Below the pieces are notes generated by a model that ran no database searches, was not told the origin of the DNA, and saw nothing but the letters and a program-made list of their open reading frames with translations. From positions 1 through 51,546 of the forward strand of contig JAQYWO010000024.1 of the NCBI GenBank assembly GCA_029379215.1: a stretch of 51,546 nucleotides of DNA, read 5' to 3'. A program made the translations under genes and the position numbers. Shown in pieces: positions 1 to 10,804 of the stretch (within the stretch, counting starts at the first letter, position 1; each line of letters starts with the position of its first letter). The DNA is from Rhizonema sp. PD37. GTDB taxonomy: Bacteria > Cyanobacteriota > Cyanobacteriia > Cyanobacteriales > Nostocaceae.

Positions 1-158
1 CAATAATACATAATAATTCTAAAATAGATGAATGATTTTGGCTTTAACCGTTGTTCGCTATTGTCTGCTGTAATCTTCTTCATCGCGCATTACGTGGCTT
101 GATTTTGGACTTCAGTTTTCAAAGTGTTATTACCATTAAAAAATGGAGTTAGTACTAC

Positions 159-1082
159 ATGAATCATAATAATTTACCATCTAAACTGTTAAAGCCATTA
201 CCTTCTGGGCAAATTATAAACTTTGAATATAGTTTTTTAGAAGCCCAAACGCGAAAAATTGTTCTACAGCGCACTAACGAAATTAAGGTATTAATGCGCC
301 GTACTGCTCAAGATATTATCGATATAGGACAGAGACTAATTGAGGTAAAGCAGCATCTAGAACATGGAAACTTCAGAAATTGGCTTAAGTTTGAGTTTAA
401 TTGGAGTGTATCAGCCGCCACTAAATTTATGCAGGTTGCACTGCAGTTCAAATGCATTAAATTGACGCATTTGAATCTTACTGCTTCAACTCTTTACCTG
501 ATTGCTGCCCCTTCTACACCCGAACAGGTCAGAAAAGAAGTTATAGAACGCGCTTCTAATGGCGAAAATATCAGCTATAATAAGGCCAAGGCAATTGTCT
601 CTCAACGTAAGAAAACTAAAAAGAAAGCGGTAGAATCGAAAACCGCCTCGCTTAAGCCAGACGAACCAGTCAATGCTATAGAATCTACAAGTTATGAAAC
701 TACATCGGCAATCTCTGCACAAGAAGATTTGACTGGAAAAGATGTGAGTACAGAAGAAACATGCGAGCTATCATCGCTTAAATCACTACCTTCTTTTGCG
801 CTTGAAGACAAGCAGATTGCATCTACTATCAAATGTATACCTGACAATCTGACACAGACACCAATCAACATAGAAAATCTAATTGCAATTTCCCATAAGA
901 CATCGGATGCAGCGATCTCTGAAATAGCAATTAGCATCAGAAACTTAACGGCAGAGGAATTAACTAGAGTGATTATAAAAGCTGTAAAGATTGGATTGAG
1001 CGAATATCATCTGTCAACCATAATCGCCGTATCTCAACAAGTACTCAACACTGAGTCATCTGAGACACAAGAAGTTTTCTAG
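159..1082 (+). CDS. DUF3102 domain protein
   Basis: A 307-aa protein. Residues about 30-100 carry the DUF3102 pattern: a helical stretch with 'DIIDIGQRLIEVKQHL', then 'GNFRNWLKFEFNWSVSAA' and a following 'KFMQVA' helix. DUF3102 proteins are common in cyanobacterial and mobile genomes and are thought to be DNA-associated, but no biochemical role is established. The middle (about 145-230) is charged and low-complexity (a Lys-rich patch, then Ser/Thr/Glu), probably disordered; the last 80 residues look helical. The ATG follows an A-rich leader (AAAAAATGGAGTT) with GGAG about 13 nt upstream. It stands alone, with the next gene convergent. Domain call fairly sure, function unknown. Confidence 0.8.
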   Translation: MNHNNLPSKLLKPLPSGQIINFEYSFLEAQTRKIVLQRTNEIKVLMRRTAQDIIDIGQRLIEVKQHLEHGNFRNWLKFEFNWSVSAATKFMQVALQFKCIKLTHLNLTASTLYLIAAPSTPEQVRKEVIERASNGENISYNKAKAIVSQRKKTKKKAVESKTASLKPDEPVNAIESTSYETTSAISAQEDLTGKDVSTEETCELSSLKSLPSFALEDKQIASTIKCIPDNLTQTPINIENLIAISHKTSDAAISEIAISIRNLTAEELTRVIIKAVKIGLSEYHLSTIIAVSQQVLNTESSETQEVF

Positions 1083-1111
1083 CAGTCTGATCACTTATTT
1101 CAGCAAGGAGG

Positions 1112-1147
1112 CTCCCGCTGAATTCGGTACTCCGAATCAGTGGTGAG
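1112..1147. terminator. Imperfect intergenic hairpin
   Basis: CTCCCGCTGAATTCGG pairs imperfectly with CCGAATCAGTGGTGAG around a TACT loop. It lies 30 bp after the DUF3102 stop and between convergent genes. There is no T-tract, so it may be a structural repeat rather than a true intrinsic terminator. Confidence 0.35.
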
Positions 1148-1174
1148 AGGAATTGTGGGTTAGCAGCTAATTAC

Positions 1175-2278
1175 TTATAAAAATCCTTCTAATGCTGGTA
1201 CATCTACCCATTTTGATGTCACATTTGATCTATGGCAGCAATCTATTAACAATTGGGAATAAACTCCCTCTCGCAAGGATGGAACGATCGCCTCACCTTT
1301 GTGAATGCCTACCAGCCAACTATCCACAACCCTAACAAGTGCAGAAATACGACCATCACCATAATTTCTGGGAAAAATTAACCGATTGGGAATCTCTATT
1401 TGCGTCAGTGGTTTACCCGTCTTAGAACCCCAAACATGGAATCCGTATATATAGTCTTTTTGATTTTCACTTCCTAAAATCAAAGTCCCGCGATCGCCAT
1501 AAACTTCCATCCAATGGGTACGAGGAGCATGAATCACTGCACTGATTGAAACTTGGCAAGGTGTTCCATCAATCAACTCCAGCATCACCAAACAAGTGTC
1601 ATCAGAATCCACTGGTCTTAATTTATCAGTTGTGGGGTCCAACCTTTGAGGAATAGCAGTACTAAAATGAGCGCTTACCCTACGTACAGGACCAAATAAC
1701 CAGTAAATATAATCAAAAATGTGGGAACCTAAAGATCCCAATGCACCGCCTCCAAGATCTTGGCGCGAATACCAATTCCAAGGACGCAAAGCATCTGCAC
1801 GCGAAGAACCTAACCAATCAATTCTAATCAGACGCTTAGAACCAACATAATCATCTGACAACAGTTCGGCAAAGAACTGCCAGCCAGGAACAAAGCGAAA
1901 TTCAAAGTCTAAAGCTGCACTAACGCCCGCCTTTTTTGCCAAGCGATAAAGTTCTTTCGCCTCGGTGGCATTTAATGCTGTTGGTTTTTCCAGTAACAAA
2001 TGTTTGCCAGACTGTAACACTGCTTTTGCCATTTCATAATGTAAGAATGGCGGCGTGGAAATGCTGACGGCTTCCACTTCTGGTAGTGCCACAATATCTG
2101 CAATTGTGTTGCAGGCGTGAGGAATGTCGTGGGATTTGGCGATCGCTTTGGCTTTATCTAAATCGTGGTTGTAAACAGCAACCACTTGAGTCAAAGGATG
2201 AGATTGAAATGCCGGAATATGGACTTTTTGACCAAATCCCGTACCAACAACTGCAACACCAATTACATTCTGATTCAT
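1175..2278 (-). CDS. Gfo/Idh/MocA family NAD(P)-dependent oxidoreductase
   Basis: A 367-aa protein when started at the ATG at 2278; a longer frame to 2374 adds 32 Arg/Lys-rich residues unlike the family and overlaps the neighbouring DUF1822 gene. It opens with the Rossmann motif 'GVAVVGTGFGQKVHIPAF', then 'AVYNHDLDKAKAIAK', and has the family signature 'LLLEKPTALN' (the EKP Lys) near residue 95. The C-terminal half has the GFO/IDH/MocA substrate fold, with 'DLGGGALGSLGSHIFDYIYW' containing the GxxxDxGxH-type His. Members oxidise or reduce sugars, inositols or related compounds; the substrate cannot be read here. It is co-directional with DUF1822 upstream (41 bp gap). Confidence 0.9.
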   Translation of the reverse strand: MNQNVIGVAVVGTGFGQKVHIPAFQSHPLTQVVAVYNHDLDKAKAIAKSHDIPHACNTIADIVALPEVEAVSISTPPFLHYEMAKAVLQSGKHLLLEKPTALNATEAKELYRLAKKAGVSAALDFEFRFVPGWQFFAELLSDDYVGSKRLIRIDWLGSSRADALRPWNWYSRQDLGGGALGSLGSHIFDYIYWLFGPVRRVSAHFSTAIPQRLDPTTDKLRPVDSDDTCLVMLELIDGTPCQVSISAVIHAPRTHWMEVYGDRGTLILGSENQKDYIYGFHVWGSKTGKPLTQIEIPNRLIFPRNYGDGRISALVRVVDSWLVGIHKGEAIVPSLREGVYSQLLIDCCHRSNVTSKWVDVPALEGFL

Positions 2279-2319
2279 CTGCACTTTTATTCTTTTGTCG
2301 ATTTCGTGACTGTCTATGC

Positions 2320-3477
2320 TTAAAACCTCAGTATTTCTCGGTCGTAGTTTTCGGGTAGGGGTTCTATTTCCCAAACTATACCTTCACCAGGTTGTAACGC
2401 AACATCTACAAATAGTAATTCTACCGCAGTTGTGGCGACATCTTCGTTATTGGGAAACGGCTGTAAATCTTCCGTCAGGAGTCTGAGTTTAAAACCACCA
2501 GGAATCGCGGCTCCCACAGTGGCGTTACGCAACTCAAAGTGCCATGTTGATTCTCCTTCATTTTGTGCTGTAATTGTCAAGTCGTACAGTTGACCTGCAA
2601 TCATCAATTGGCGAGACATGGCTACCCGCGATTGTATTTCTTCAACACTCCGCACTCCCGCCCCACTTAATTGTAGACTTAAGCTTCCCCAACCGAGCGA
2701 TCGCGCAAATTGAGAAACACCGCTCTCAACCCACTCAAGAATCGACCATTGTTCTTGGAGTCCCAAGCGTCTTTGATATAAGCTTTGTCTCCAACCTCCA
2801 TGCTCAATTAATGCCCCCCACAGTTGAAAAGGAATCTCCAACCGGGGTGTTATGTGGCTCGTTTGCAGACGGGAGATTAAGTTTTGTGCTTGTACTGGTA
2901 ATAAAGTGGGCAACGATGGAACAACTCTACGTGTCGTTTCTTCCTGGCAGAATTGTTGCGCTACCATTAACACACTTATGTCGTTAATCATGTCAACGTT
3001 GTCAACCGAATAAGTGCGATCGCTGCTGTCATAACTTCCCTGACTCTTGACTTGTTCGTGAGTACAGTATCCCCAAATTCTGACGTACCCGTCATCTGGT
3101 TCTACCTGCACCGCTAAGTAATAATCACCCACAAAACTTGGTATATCTACCCATTCTTGAGCTACACGCATTTCACCCAAATCCATAGCCTCGCTGGGAA
3201 CTAAGACAAACCGAGTTCCGTCAATAGAGATGGCAGTTCCATTAACGAATTCCCAAAAGCTAGGCAGAGCGGTGATGCTTGGCCAAGGTTTTGCCTGCGG
3301 TGCCAAATCTTCTTGTAGCCAAGGCAATACAGCATTGAGGCAAAGTTTATTGAGTGAAGCAGAAGCAAGAGAAGTTGGGTTAGAAAAAGATTCGCTTCGT
3401 TGTGCGATATCCGGTGGTATTGGTAAAATCAGGTCAGTTGGCGAAGCAAAGTTCAATATGGTTGTGTTGTTAGTCAT
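2320..3477 (-). CDS. DUF1822 family protein
   Basis: A 385-aa soluble protein. The conserved features of cyanobacterial DUF1822 proteins are visible: an N-terminal Pro-rich segment ('PTDLILPIPPDIAQ'), a central beta-rich part with 'DDGYVRIWGYCTHEQVK', and a C-terminal part that begins 'WGSLSLQLSGAGVRS' and ends in 'IVWEIEPLPENYD'. No catalytic motif is seen. The family function is unknown. The gene lies 164 bp downstream of a sigma-70-like factor on the same strand, and a caspase/STAND/WD40 gene diverges from that sigma gene. This grouping suggests it acts with one of them, for example as an anti-sigma or adaptor, but that is inference only. Confidence 0.82.
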   Translation of the reverse strand: MTNNTTILNFASPTDLILPIPPDIAQRSESFSNPTSLASASLNKLCLNAVLPWLQEDLAPQAKPWPSITALPSFWEFVNGTAISIDGTRFVLVPSEAMDLGEMRVAQEWVDIPSFVGDYYLAVQVEPDDGYVRIWGYCTHEQVKSQGSYDSSDRTYSVDNVDMINDISVLMVAQQFCQEETTRRVVPSLPTLLPVQAQNLISRLQTSHITPRLEIPFQLWGALIEHGGWRQSLYQRRLGLQEQWSILEWVESGVSQFARSLGWGSLSLQLSGAGVRSVEEIQSRVAMSRQLMIAGQLYDLTITAQNEGESTWHFELRNATVGAAIPGGFKLRLLTEDLQPFPNNEDVATTAVELLFVDVALQPGEGIVWEIEPLPENYDREILRF

Positions 3478-3641
3478 GGCTTATAAGGTGATGATTAGGG
3501 AGGTATTGGAGAGGGGGAGAAGTCGAAAAAAGTTAAAAAATAAAATATTTAGGACGTATATCAATAAAAAATAACCCGCTTTTCCTCCTGACTCCTTGTT
3601 TTTTGAAAACCGCATCCCTTGCGTGGGCGCGGCAGTGGAGT

Positions 3642-4811
3642 TTACACAGATGGTTTGTAGTAATCTTGCAGCCATTCCTCCATCATCGCACTACAGCTTT
3701 TTAATATGTCTGAAGTCATTGAGATATGCAAGGTGTCTTCACTCCATTTAGCCAAAGATCGCAGTAATAATTCCCTCGCTTTTGTCAACCGCCGTGAGAC
3801 GGTGTACTGTTGAATTTGCTCTTGTTTGGCAATCTGCTGCTGGGTGAGTCCTTTGACGTAGTAAAGTTGCAAAATCTCCTGTGCTTGTGGTTCTAATAAA
3901 GTAATTGCAGCAACTAACACCTTGTTGATTTCAGTTTGGTAAGAAAAATTGGTTTGTTGTTCTTCAGTCGCAATAATTTGGCTCAGTGGGGAATCAAGTT
4001 CATTCCCAGGTAAATTATCCAGCCAATCTTTATCATCAGAACTATTTTTCGTGTTGATCGAAGTCAAACTAGGGTAAAGATATGTACGTGCGGCTTTGGC
4101 ACAACTGAGCAACCAGCTTTCCAGGGTTTGCGTGTTAATTGGCGGTTGGTTTGCTCTGTTGTAAGCAAGAGCGATCGCTTCCCAAGTTTGTTTATCTGGG
4201 CGTGAAAGCTGTCGGGTGGAGGTTGCTTGTGTTGGTATATATAGCGACTTGAAAAAGTTCCAAGCAGTAACGTAAGCAGTCACCGTAGTTGGGGATAAGC
4301 CAGCTGCTTGCAAAGACTCGACTAAACGCTTTTGACTTATTTTTCGTAATAGCCCCCAATCTGTACAAATATCAATTTCGTGATACTGCCGCAAAGTTTC
4401 GCGAATGGCACTGCCAAAGATAGCGGTAGCATAGTTTTTAAGGTTGAAACCACTTTTAGGGTCAAAACCTTTGAATATTTTATCAACTTGAGAAATTGCG
4501 ATCTGAAAATGATCTGATAATTTATACTGGCTCGTGGCAAAGCTGGTATATGTTTTTTGGGCTGCCCAGTAGCAAGGTTCTTGCAAATAAGCGATCAAAT
4601 GCTCTTTAGCAAGTTTAGCCGAATGAGGATTCTGCATGTTATTATACCAGTAAAGCACCCAAAAGTTTTCGTTCGTTTGCTGTGGGGTTTGCTCAATCAG
4701 TTTGTGCATCTGACGGCTGAGCCGAGCATCTTTTGTCCAACCAATACAGCGATCGGCAGCAAATACCAAAAAAGTCGAAAATATTTCTACAATGTTGTTT
4801 CGAGAATCCAT
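3642..4811 (-). CDS. Sigma-70-family RNA polymerase sigma factor (cyanobacterial atypical group)
   Basis: 389 aa from the ATG at 4811; an upstream in-frame ATG at 4874 would add 21 poorly conserved residues. The start 'MDSRNNIVEIFSTFL' fits what I recall of this family. The C-terminus (about 315-375) is a sigma region 4-type helix-turn-helix: 'LLEPQAQEILQLYYVKGLTQ' followed by an IAK..Q..QYTVSRRLTKARE recognition helix. The middle (about 110-170) is a weak sigma-2-like region with 'GFNLKNYATAIFGSAIRETL'. It should direct RNA polymerase to a small regulon. It is divergent from the caspase-STAND-WD40 gene across about 400 bp and is followed by DUF1822, so these neighbours are the obvious candidate targets. 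Confidence 0.8.
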   Translation of the reverse strand: MDSRNNIVEIFSTFLVFAADRCIGWTKDARLSRQMHKLIEQTPQQTNENFWVLYWYNNMQNPHSAKLAKEHLIAYLQEPCYWAAQKTYTSFATSQYKLSDHFQIAISQVDKIFKGFDPKSGFNLKNYATAIFGSAIRETLRQYHEIDICTDWGLLRKISQKRLVESLQAAGLSPTTVTAYVTAWNFFKSLYIPTQATSTRQLSRPDKQTWEAIALAYNRANQPPINTQTLESWLLSCAKAARTYLYPSLTSINTKNSSDDKDWLDNLPGNELDSPLSQIIATEEQQTNFSYQTEINKVLVAAITLLEPQAQEILQLYYVKGLTQQQIAKQEQIQQYTVSRRLTKARELLLRSLAKWSEDTLHISMTSDILKSCSAMMEEWLQDYYKPSV

Positions 4812-5213
4812 AAAACTAGCGAACCGACCTATAGAATGAGTGTAGGGGTTCAGCGAAGAAGTGCTCCCCCGCAACCTTAATACACGAATTTAGAAGCAGA
4901 TTTCGGCGGTTAGGAGACAGGAGGCAACAAAGTGAAAACTCCTTCTTCTTCCCCTGCTTCCTACCCCCTTCTGGTTTAAACACAAAAAATTAGCTCTAAT
5001 ATATCGTTTTGTAATTTTTTTAGATTTTACTTCGAGTCAAACTGCATAACATAAGGAAAGTGAACATTATTTAACTTATAAACAATTGTAAATTTCTTAG
5101 CTCCTATTTTAAGACAAACTGCCAAACAATCTGCGTTTTCGCGTTTATGCTCTTGGTAACGGTGAGCAGTCTACCCCAAATCCCAAATACCAAATCTCAA
5201 ACCCCGAATTGAT
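4812..5213. promoter_or_regulatory. Divergent intergenic region between sigma factor and caspase gene
   Basis: About 400 bp with no gene. Around 4910-4975 a purine-rich stretch (GGAGACAGGAGGCA) faces a pyrimidine-rich one (CTTCTTCTTCCCCTGCTTCC), a low-complexity arrangement frequent in cyanobacterial intergenic DNA. The rest is AT-rich and must hold both divergent promoters; I cannot place a convincing -35/-10 pair. Confidence 0.4.
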
Positions 5214-8200
5214 ATGTGCCCAGTTGGTGTCGCTACCAGTCGCTCTACTCAAATCAAACAAACAGCTACAGCTAACCTGTGGCTGATACTTGTGGGAGTA
5301 AATCAGTATCAGGATGAGCAACTCCCCAACCTACAGTACTCAGCAGTCGATTGTCAGGGGTTGGCAGAAGCCTTAATGGATGCTACGGCACAATTTCCGC
5401 AAAAAGAGCTAAAAGTTTACCACGATTTAGCGATTCCACCTTCATTAAAAAGTGTACGTACCACTCTCCAGGAAATTACGGCGATCGCTAAACCTACTGA
5501 TACCATTTTATTTTATTTTTCCGGGCATGGAATAGTAGAACAAAACACGCAGCAAGCATTTTTATGTCTGGCAGATACACAAAAATCTAACTTACTCAAC
5601 ACGGGTTTAGCATTACAGGAAGTACTACAATTATTCAAAAACTCAGCTGCCCAAACTCAGTTAGTATGGTTAGATGCTTGTCACAGTGGTGTGATGACTC
5701 TCCAAGGGGCAACAGCAGAACTATTAGTGAATCCGACACAGCAATTTGTAGAAGTGTTGCAGCAGGCAGCTAAAAGTAGACGATTTTATGCTTTGCTTTC
5801 TTGCGATCTCAATCAACGCTCTTGGGAGTTTCCGGAACTACGACATGGAGTCTTTACTTATTATTTGATGCAGGGATTGCGTGGTGAAGCCGCCGATTCT
5901 CAAGGTTTAATTTCCGCAGATAGTTTATATAGATATGTCTATCATCAAACTTTACAATATATAGATAAAACAAATCAACAGTTACGGTTAATTAATCAGC
6001 AGAAAAGAAGTAAAGGAGACACTCAGCTTTTTAGCGAATATCCTCTCCAAACGCCTAAGAGAATTGTGGAAGGAGTTGGAGAATTAATTGTTGGAGCAAG
6101 ATCATCTAAAGTTTTGGGAGTCAATCGCCACCGCGTTGGATTAGTCGTGGAGGGAACTTCAGGAAGCCAAGTCACTTTAGAGATTAGCAAAGTTTTAGGG
6201 AGTGCTAGAGGTTTTGAACTGGAGTACTTGTCAGCAACAAAGGCGACGGCTCATGATGTTAGAGAGGCGATCGCCCGTCATTTACATTCGCCTTCTTCAG
6301 ATACCGTTCTCCTTTATCTTCGGGGGCGAATAGAAGAAACTGAAGCTTGGGAAGGATTGGTGTTGGGCGAGGATATCCGGATTAAGCGCTCATGGTTAAA
6401 GCAGCAACTACGTTCAAGTCGCGCTAAACAAATTCTTATTTTGGATTGTCCTCTTGCCGTGACACATCCTTCTCCCAATCACTCTTTGAAAAGGCGTGAA
6501 TCTCACAGAGTCGCCTTACAAGATTGGGTAGAAGATTTACTTTCTGACTCACAACAAGGACAATGTTTAATTGCTTGCGCTTCTCATCCAGAAGAACCAG
6601 AAAGGTTTGCTCAAACTTTGCTACAGACTCTAGAAGTCACAACAGTCGCATCTGGATTGTCAGCAGCTGGTGCGATCGCACAACTACAACTCTCCCTAGC
6701 AGGTAGCAATATTCCCTTCCACGTCTGGCTTTCGTCTGGTGTACAAGGGATTATAGAAATTCTCGAAGCAAAGACTGAAGCACATCGCGAAGCACAAACC
6801 GGATTGGATCTCGGCGTCTGCCCTTACATGGGTTTAAGTTCTTTTTGTGAGGATGACTCTCGGTATTTTTACGGTAGAGAAATTATCACTCAGCAGTTAA
6901 TTAATCAACTAACCCATAAATCATTTCTTGCTGTCGTCGGTGCTTCAGCGAGCGGGAAATCTTCAGTTGTGCAAGCAGGGCTGATTCCAGCACTACGATT
7001 GGGTAAACAAATTCCCCACAGCGAACAGTGGTGGATCAAAAGCATTCGCCCAGGAACACGTCCCCTGGAAGCTTTGGCGCAAAAGCTGGGAGCTAAGAAG
7101 AGGATGCAGGCAGATCCCTTCACTGAAGTTGAGGGATTTGTTTACTGGATACGCAGTCTGCCTCACGAAGTTGTCGTGCTGGTGATAGATCAATTTGAGG
7201 AATTATTTACTCTTGCTTCCAAGACAGACAGAGAGCGTTTTTTAGAACTCGTGTTGGGCGCGGTGAAGTATGCATCTGATCGTTTCAAGTTAGTGATCAC
7301 TTTACGAGCAGACTTCATTGCCTCCTGTTTAACAGTACCAGAACTGGCTCTAGCTTTACAGGAGTCCAGTGTTTTAGTGTCAGGAAAACTAAGTATAAGC
7401 GACTACCGACGTGTTATTCTTAACCCAGCGGAAAAAGTCGGGTTAAAAGTAGAACCAGAATTGGTGGAAGTTTTGTTGCGGGAACTTAACCACTCAGTCG
7501 GAGATTTACCTTTACTAGAATTCGTTTTAGAGCAGTTGTGGCAACATCGCGTCGCGGGTGAGTTAACACTGCAAGCCTATCAAGAGCAACTCGGTGGAAT
7601 AAAAGGCGCATTAGAGCGATCGTGTCAGGCTGTATACAATAGTTTAGACCTTGGAGCTAAAGAATGTGCTAAATGGATTTTTCTATCTTTGACACAGCTT
7701 GGTGAAGGTACTGAAGATACTCGGCGACGGGTATTCAAATCAGAGTTGATCGTCAAAAAATATCCCCCCGAGTTAGTAGAAAGAACGCTGAATGCGTTAA
7801 TCGCTGCTAAGTTAGTTGTGGTAAATGTGGAGGAGAAGGGGGCAGAGGGAGAAGGAGAACTTCCATCCCAACAACCATTACCTACTTTCTTCAAAGCTCG
7901 GAGTGGTGGTACAACTGAGCAAAGCTTAACGTTGTTATCTAAAGGAGAGCCGGAAGACAGTCACAAACCCCTGAAGTTCCCTACAGATGTTGCCACTGCT
8001 CAGACTTCTGTGTTGCAACCTGAAGCAGTCACAGTGGAAGTTGCTCACGAAATCTTGATTCAACATTGGTCGATTTTACGCTCGTGGTTGGAGGAAAATC
8101 GCGATCGCCTGCGTAAACAACGCCAAATTGAACAAGCTTCGCGACTGTGGTTGCAAAGCGATCGGCAATCTGATTTTTTGTTACAGGGAGTGCGGTTGGC

Positions 8201-10454
8201 AGAGGCAGAAGATATTTATATTAAGTGGACTGATGAACTTTCTGCTGATGTTCAATGTTTCATTGAAGCTTGTTTAGCAGAAAGAACACGACAAAAACTA
8301 CAGGAAAAAAGAAGATTGAGACAAGCCCATAGGGCTGTTGTTGCTCTGAGTGCTTTGGGAATAGCAGCTTGCGGTTTTGGTATTTTAGCTTACTCGCAAG
8401 GACGAGAAGCACAAATGAGAGAAATTGAAGCTTTAAATTCCTCATCCAAAGCGAACCTTGCATCCAATCAGCAGCTTGAGGCATTGATTGCCAGTGTCAA
8501 GGCAGGAAAACAAATCGAGAAGACAATTGGCGTATCACCGGGTATCAAATCGGTGACGATAAGTGCGCTTGGGCAAATCACCACGGAAATTCAAGAACGT
8601 AACCGTTTAGAAAAGCATAATGCTGGGGTTGTCAATGTGAGTTTCAGTCCCAATGGGCAATTACTGGCCTCCGCTTCATTAGACAAAACAATCAAACTTT
8701 GGAGTCCTGATGGTAGATTGCTAAAAACGCTTGTCGGACATAGCAATGCTATTTCTAGTATCAGCTTCGCTCCTGATAGTCAGACTATTGCCTCTACCAG
8801 TGTTGATAAGACAATTAAACTTTGGAGAGTGAGTGACGGTTCGCTGTTGAGAACTATTGCAGTTAATAGCCAAACAGCAGCAACATTCAGCCCAGATGGC
8901 AAAACCATCGCCTCCGCCAATGCCGATCAAACTGTCAAAATCTGGAATGCCAGCGATGGTAGCTTATTGAGAACACTCAAAGGGCATACTGATGGAGTTA
9001 TTTGCGTCACCTATAGTCCTGATGGCAAAATTATCGCCTCCGGTAGTGAGGATAAAACCATTAAACTCTGGAGTAGTAGTGATGGTCACTTATTGAGAAC
9101 ACTCACCGGGCATAATGATTGGATCAACAGTATAGCTTTTAGCCCTGATGCTAAGACAATTGTCTCAGGAAGTCGAGACAATACTGTTAAAGTATGGAGT
9201 AGTAGTGATGGTCACTTAATCACTAATTTGAACGGACATAGCGATTCGGTTTTGGCTGTCGCTTTCAGTCCCGATGGCAGAACTATTGCTTCGGCGAGTG
9301 CTGATAACACTGTTAAACTCTGGAGTTATAACGGTGTAGAACTAGAAACATTCAAAGGGGATACTGGTGGAGTGAGTGGCGTGAGTTTTAGTCCTGATAG
9401 TCGGACGATTGCTTCGGCTAGTCTGGATGGAACGATTAGGCTTTGGCAGCAGCCGAAGAGATCGTTGCTGGAAATTTTGGCAGGGTATAGTGCTGGCGTC
9501 AATAGTGCGACATTCAGTCCTGACGGGAGTGCGATCGCCTCGGGAAGTTTGGATGGTACAATCAGATTGTCGCGGCGTGACGGAACTTCACCCAACAACT
9601 GGTTGGGGCACAAAGGTGCAGTCTATAACGTCGCCTTTTCGCCGGATGGTCGGACTCTTGCCTCAGCGAGTGCCGATCAAACCGTTAAACTTTGGCGGAC
9701 GAGTGACGGTGCATTGCTCCATACTTTAGTTGGGCACACTGATGAAGTCGATAAAGTCAGTTTCAGTCCCGACGGTAAAATTATTGCGACTGCTGGTAAA
9801 GATAACGTCGTTAAACTTTGGCAGACAAGTAGTGGCACTTGGATTCGAGACTTGAAGGGGCATTCGGCAGAGGTCGATGCAGTCTCATTCAGCCCAGACG
9901 GTAAAATTATAGCTTCAGCTAGTGTAGACAATACCATCAAACTTTGGGACAGTTCAACAGGTCGCCTGCTAAGAACTATATCTGCACATAATCAGTGGAT
10001 ATTAGGCGTCACTTTCAGTCCTGACGGTACAATGATTGCCTCAAGCAGTGCTGATGGAACTGTTAAACTCTGGCAGAGCAGTGACGGACAACTATTTCGC
10101 ACTTTTACTGGACATACTGATAGTGTGTATAGCAGTAGCTTTTCTCCTGATGGTAAGGCTCTAGCTTCCGCCAGTGGAGACAAAACAGTGAAAGTCTGGA
10201 GTTTAGATGGTAAGCTGCTAAAAACATTCTTGGGTCATCGAAATGCTGTTGTGAGTGTCGGTTTTAGTCCTGACGGCAAAACCGTTATTTCTGGCAGTTG
10301 GGACAGTACTGTCAGACTCTGGCATTTCGATCCTCAAGAACTGAAAACCCCGAAACTGAATTCTTTAATTCACAATGCTTGCGACTGGCTGCATGATTAT
10401 CTCAACAACGATCCCAAAGTTTCGCCAGACGATAAAAAACTCTGCTCCAGTTGA
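5214..10454 (+). CDS. Caspase - STAND NTPase - TM - 14xWD40 protein
   Basis: 1746 aa. Residues about 20-260 are a caspase (C14, p20-like) domain with His105 in 'FYFSGHGIV' and Cys156 in '[10 protein letters not shown]', the expected dyad. Residues about 300-520 form a second alpha/beta segment resembling a degenerate caspase-like fold. About 535-900 is a STAND-type NTPase (nSTAND1-like): Walker A 'GASASGKSS' (Lys582) and Walker B '[11 protein letters not shown]'. A hydrophobic helix near 1040-1060 ('[16 protein letters not shown]') is a probable membrane segment. From about 1129 to 1710 come 14 WD40 units, counted by their FSPDG...KLW signatures, enough for two seven-bladed propellers. The plan is that of a signal-sensing, oligomerising protease, as in bacterial conflict or programmed-death systems. 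Cleavage specificity (Arg/Lys in orthocaspases) is family knowledge, not visible here. Confidence 0.9.
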   Translation: MCPVGVATSRSTQIKQTATANLWLILVGVNQYQDEQLPNLQYSAVDCQGLAEALMDATAQFPQKELKVYHDLAIPPSLKSVRTTLQEITAIAKPTDTILFYFSGHGIVEQNTQQAFLCLADTQKSNLLNTGLALQEVLQLFKNSAAQTQLVWLDACHSGVMTLQGATAELLVNPTQQFVEVLQQAAKSRRFYALLSCDLNQRSWEFPELRHGVFTYYLMQGLRGEAADSQGLISADSLYRYVYHQTLQYIDKTNQQLRLINQQKRSKGDTQLFSEYPLQTPKRIVEGVGELIVGARSSKVLGVNRHRVGLVVEGTSGSQVTLEISKVLGSARGFELEYLSATKATAHDVREAIARHLHSPSSDTVLLYLRGRIEETEAWEGLVLGEDIRIKRSWLKQQLRSSRAKQILILDCPLAVTHPSPNHSLKRRESHRVALQDWVEDLLSDSQQGQCLIACASHPEEPERFAQTLLQTLEVTTVASGLSAAGAIAQLQLSLAGSNIPFHVWLSSGVQGIIEILEAKTEAHREAQTGLDLGVCPYMGLSSFCEDDSRYFYGREIITQQLINQLTHKSFLAVVGASASGKSSVVQAGLIPALRLGKQIPHSEQWWIKSIRPGTRPLEALAQKLGAKKRMQADPFTEVEGFVYWIRSLPHEVVVLVIDQFEELFTLASKTDRERFLELVLGAVKYASDRFKLVITLRADFIASCLTVPELALALQESSVLVSGKLSISDYRRVILNPAEKVGLKVEPELVEVLLRELNHSVGDLPLLEFVLEQLWQHRVAGELTLQAYQEQLGGIKGALERSCQAVYNSLDLGAKECAKWIFLSLTQLGEGTEDTRRRVFKSELIVKKYPPELVERTLNALIAAKLVVVNVEEKGAEGEGELPSQQPLPTFFKARSGGTTEQSLTLLSKGEPEDSHKPLKFPTDVATAQTSVLQPEAVTVEVAHEILIQHWSILRSWLEENRDRLRKQRQIEQASRLWLQSDRQSDFLLQGVRLAEAEDIYIKWTDELSADVQCFIEACLAERTRQKLQEKRRLRQAHRAVVALSALGIAACGFGILAYSQGREAQMREIEALNSSSKANLASNQQLEALIASVKAGKQIEKTIGVSPGIKSVTISALGQITTEIQERNRLEKHNAGVVNVSFSPNGQLLASASLDKTIKLWSPDGRLLKTLVGHSNAISSISFAPDSQTIASTSVDKTIKLWRVSDGSLLRTIAVNSQTAATFSPDGKTIASANADQTVKIWNASDGSLLRTLKGHTDGVICVTYSPDGKIIASGSEDKTIKLWSSSDGHLLRTLTGHNDWINSIAFSPDAKTIVSGSRDNTVKVWSSSDGHLITNLNGHSDSVLAVAFSPDGRTIASASADNTVKLWSYNGVELETFKGDTGGVSGVSFSPDSRTIASASLDGTIRLWQQPKRSLLEILAGYSAGVNSATFSPDGSAIASGSLDGTIRLSRRDGTSPNNWLGHKGAVYNVAFSPDGRTLASASADQTVKLWRTSDGALLHTLVGHTDEVDKVSFSPDGKIIATAGKDNVVKLWQTSSGTWIRDLKGHSAEVDAVSFSPDGKIIASASVDNTIKLWDSSTGRLLRTISAHNQWILGVTFSPDGTMIASSSADGTVKLWQSSDGQLFRTFTGHTDSVYSSSFSPDGKALASASGDKTVKVWSLDGKLLKTFLGHRNAVVSVGFSPDGKTVISGSWDSTVRLWHFDPQELKTPKLNSLIHNACDWLHDYLNNDPKVSPDDKKLCSS

Positions 10455-10781
10455 GTGTCTTTCTCCTGCCATCAGGACATAACGACTTGGGGACTTTGCA
10501 GGCGCAGAGCGGAAGTTACAAAAGAGCTGCGGGAAGAACGCTATTTCGGTAATTGGGTTTCAAGGGCGATCGCTGAGGGAGCACCCATTTTTGCGAAATA
10601 TGTCACCCTGGCGGTGCAACCAGGCAGTACTGTGCAAATTAACTATGAGATTGAGAACTATAAAAACCTTGATAAACACTACAACAGTACCAGCCATACC
10701 GAGCCCTTCTATGAAATCTCATCTGTACTCCTGATATACACCAAACCTAAAGAAACTGTCAAATCTCAGATGAAATTTTAG
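10455..10781 (+). CDS. Hypothetical 108-aa reading frame after the WD40 gene
   Basis: A GTG-started frame that begins directly after the TGA of the WD40 gene. The first part ('RRRAEVTKELREERYFGNWV' and 'AIAEGAPIFAKYVTLAVQPG') looks protein-like; the end looks like random coil. I recognise no family and see no ribosome-binding site except inside the upstream gene. It may be a fragment of a lost gene joined to the WD40 3' end, since another copy of that 3' end lies 2.2 kb away at 12606-12700. Confidence 0.3.
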   Translation: MSFSCHQDITTWGLCRRRAEVTKELREERYFGNWVSRAIAEGAPIFAKYVTLAVQPGSTVQINYEIENYKNLDKHYNSTSHTEPFYEISSVLLIYTKPKETVKSQMKF

Positions 10782-10804
10782 TAGATTAAGAAAGACCTAA
10801 AAAT

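Noticed and set aside
1..158. Possible gene at the left edge
   Set aside because: No frame of useful length and no motif in the first 158 bases.
2279..2374. N-terminal extension of the Gfo/Idh/MocA protein
   Set aside because: Arg/Lys-rich 32 residues overlap the DUF1822 gene and precede the normal Rossmann start.
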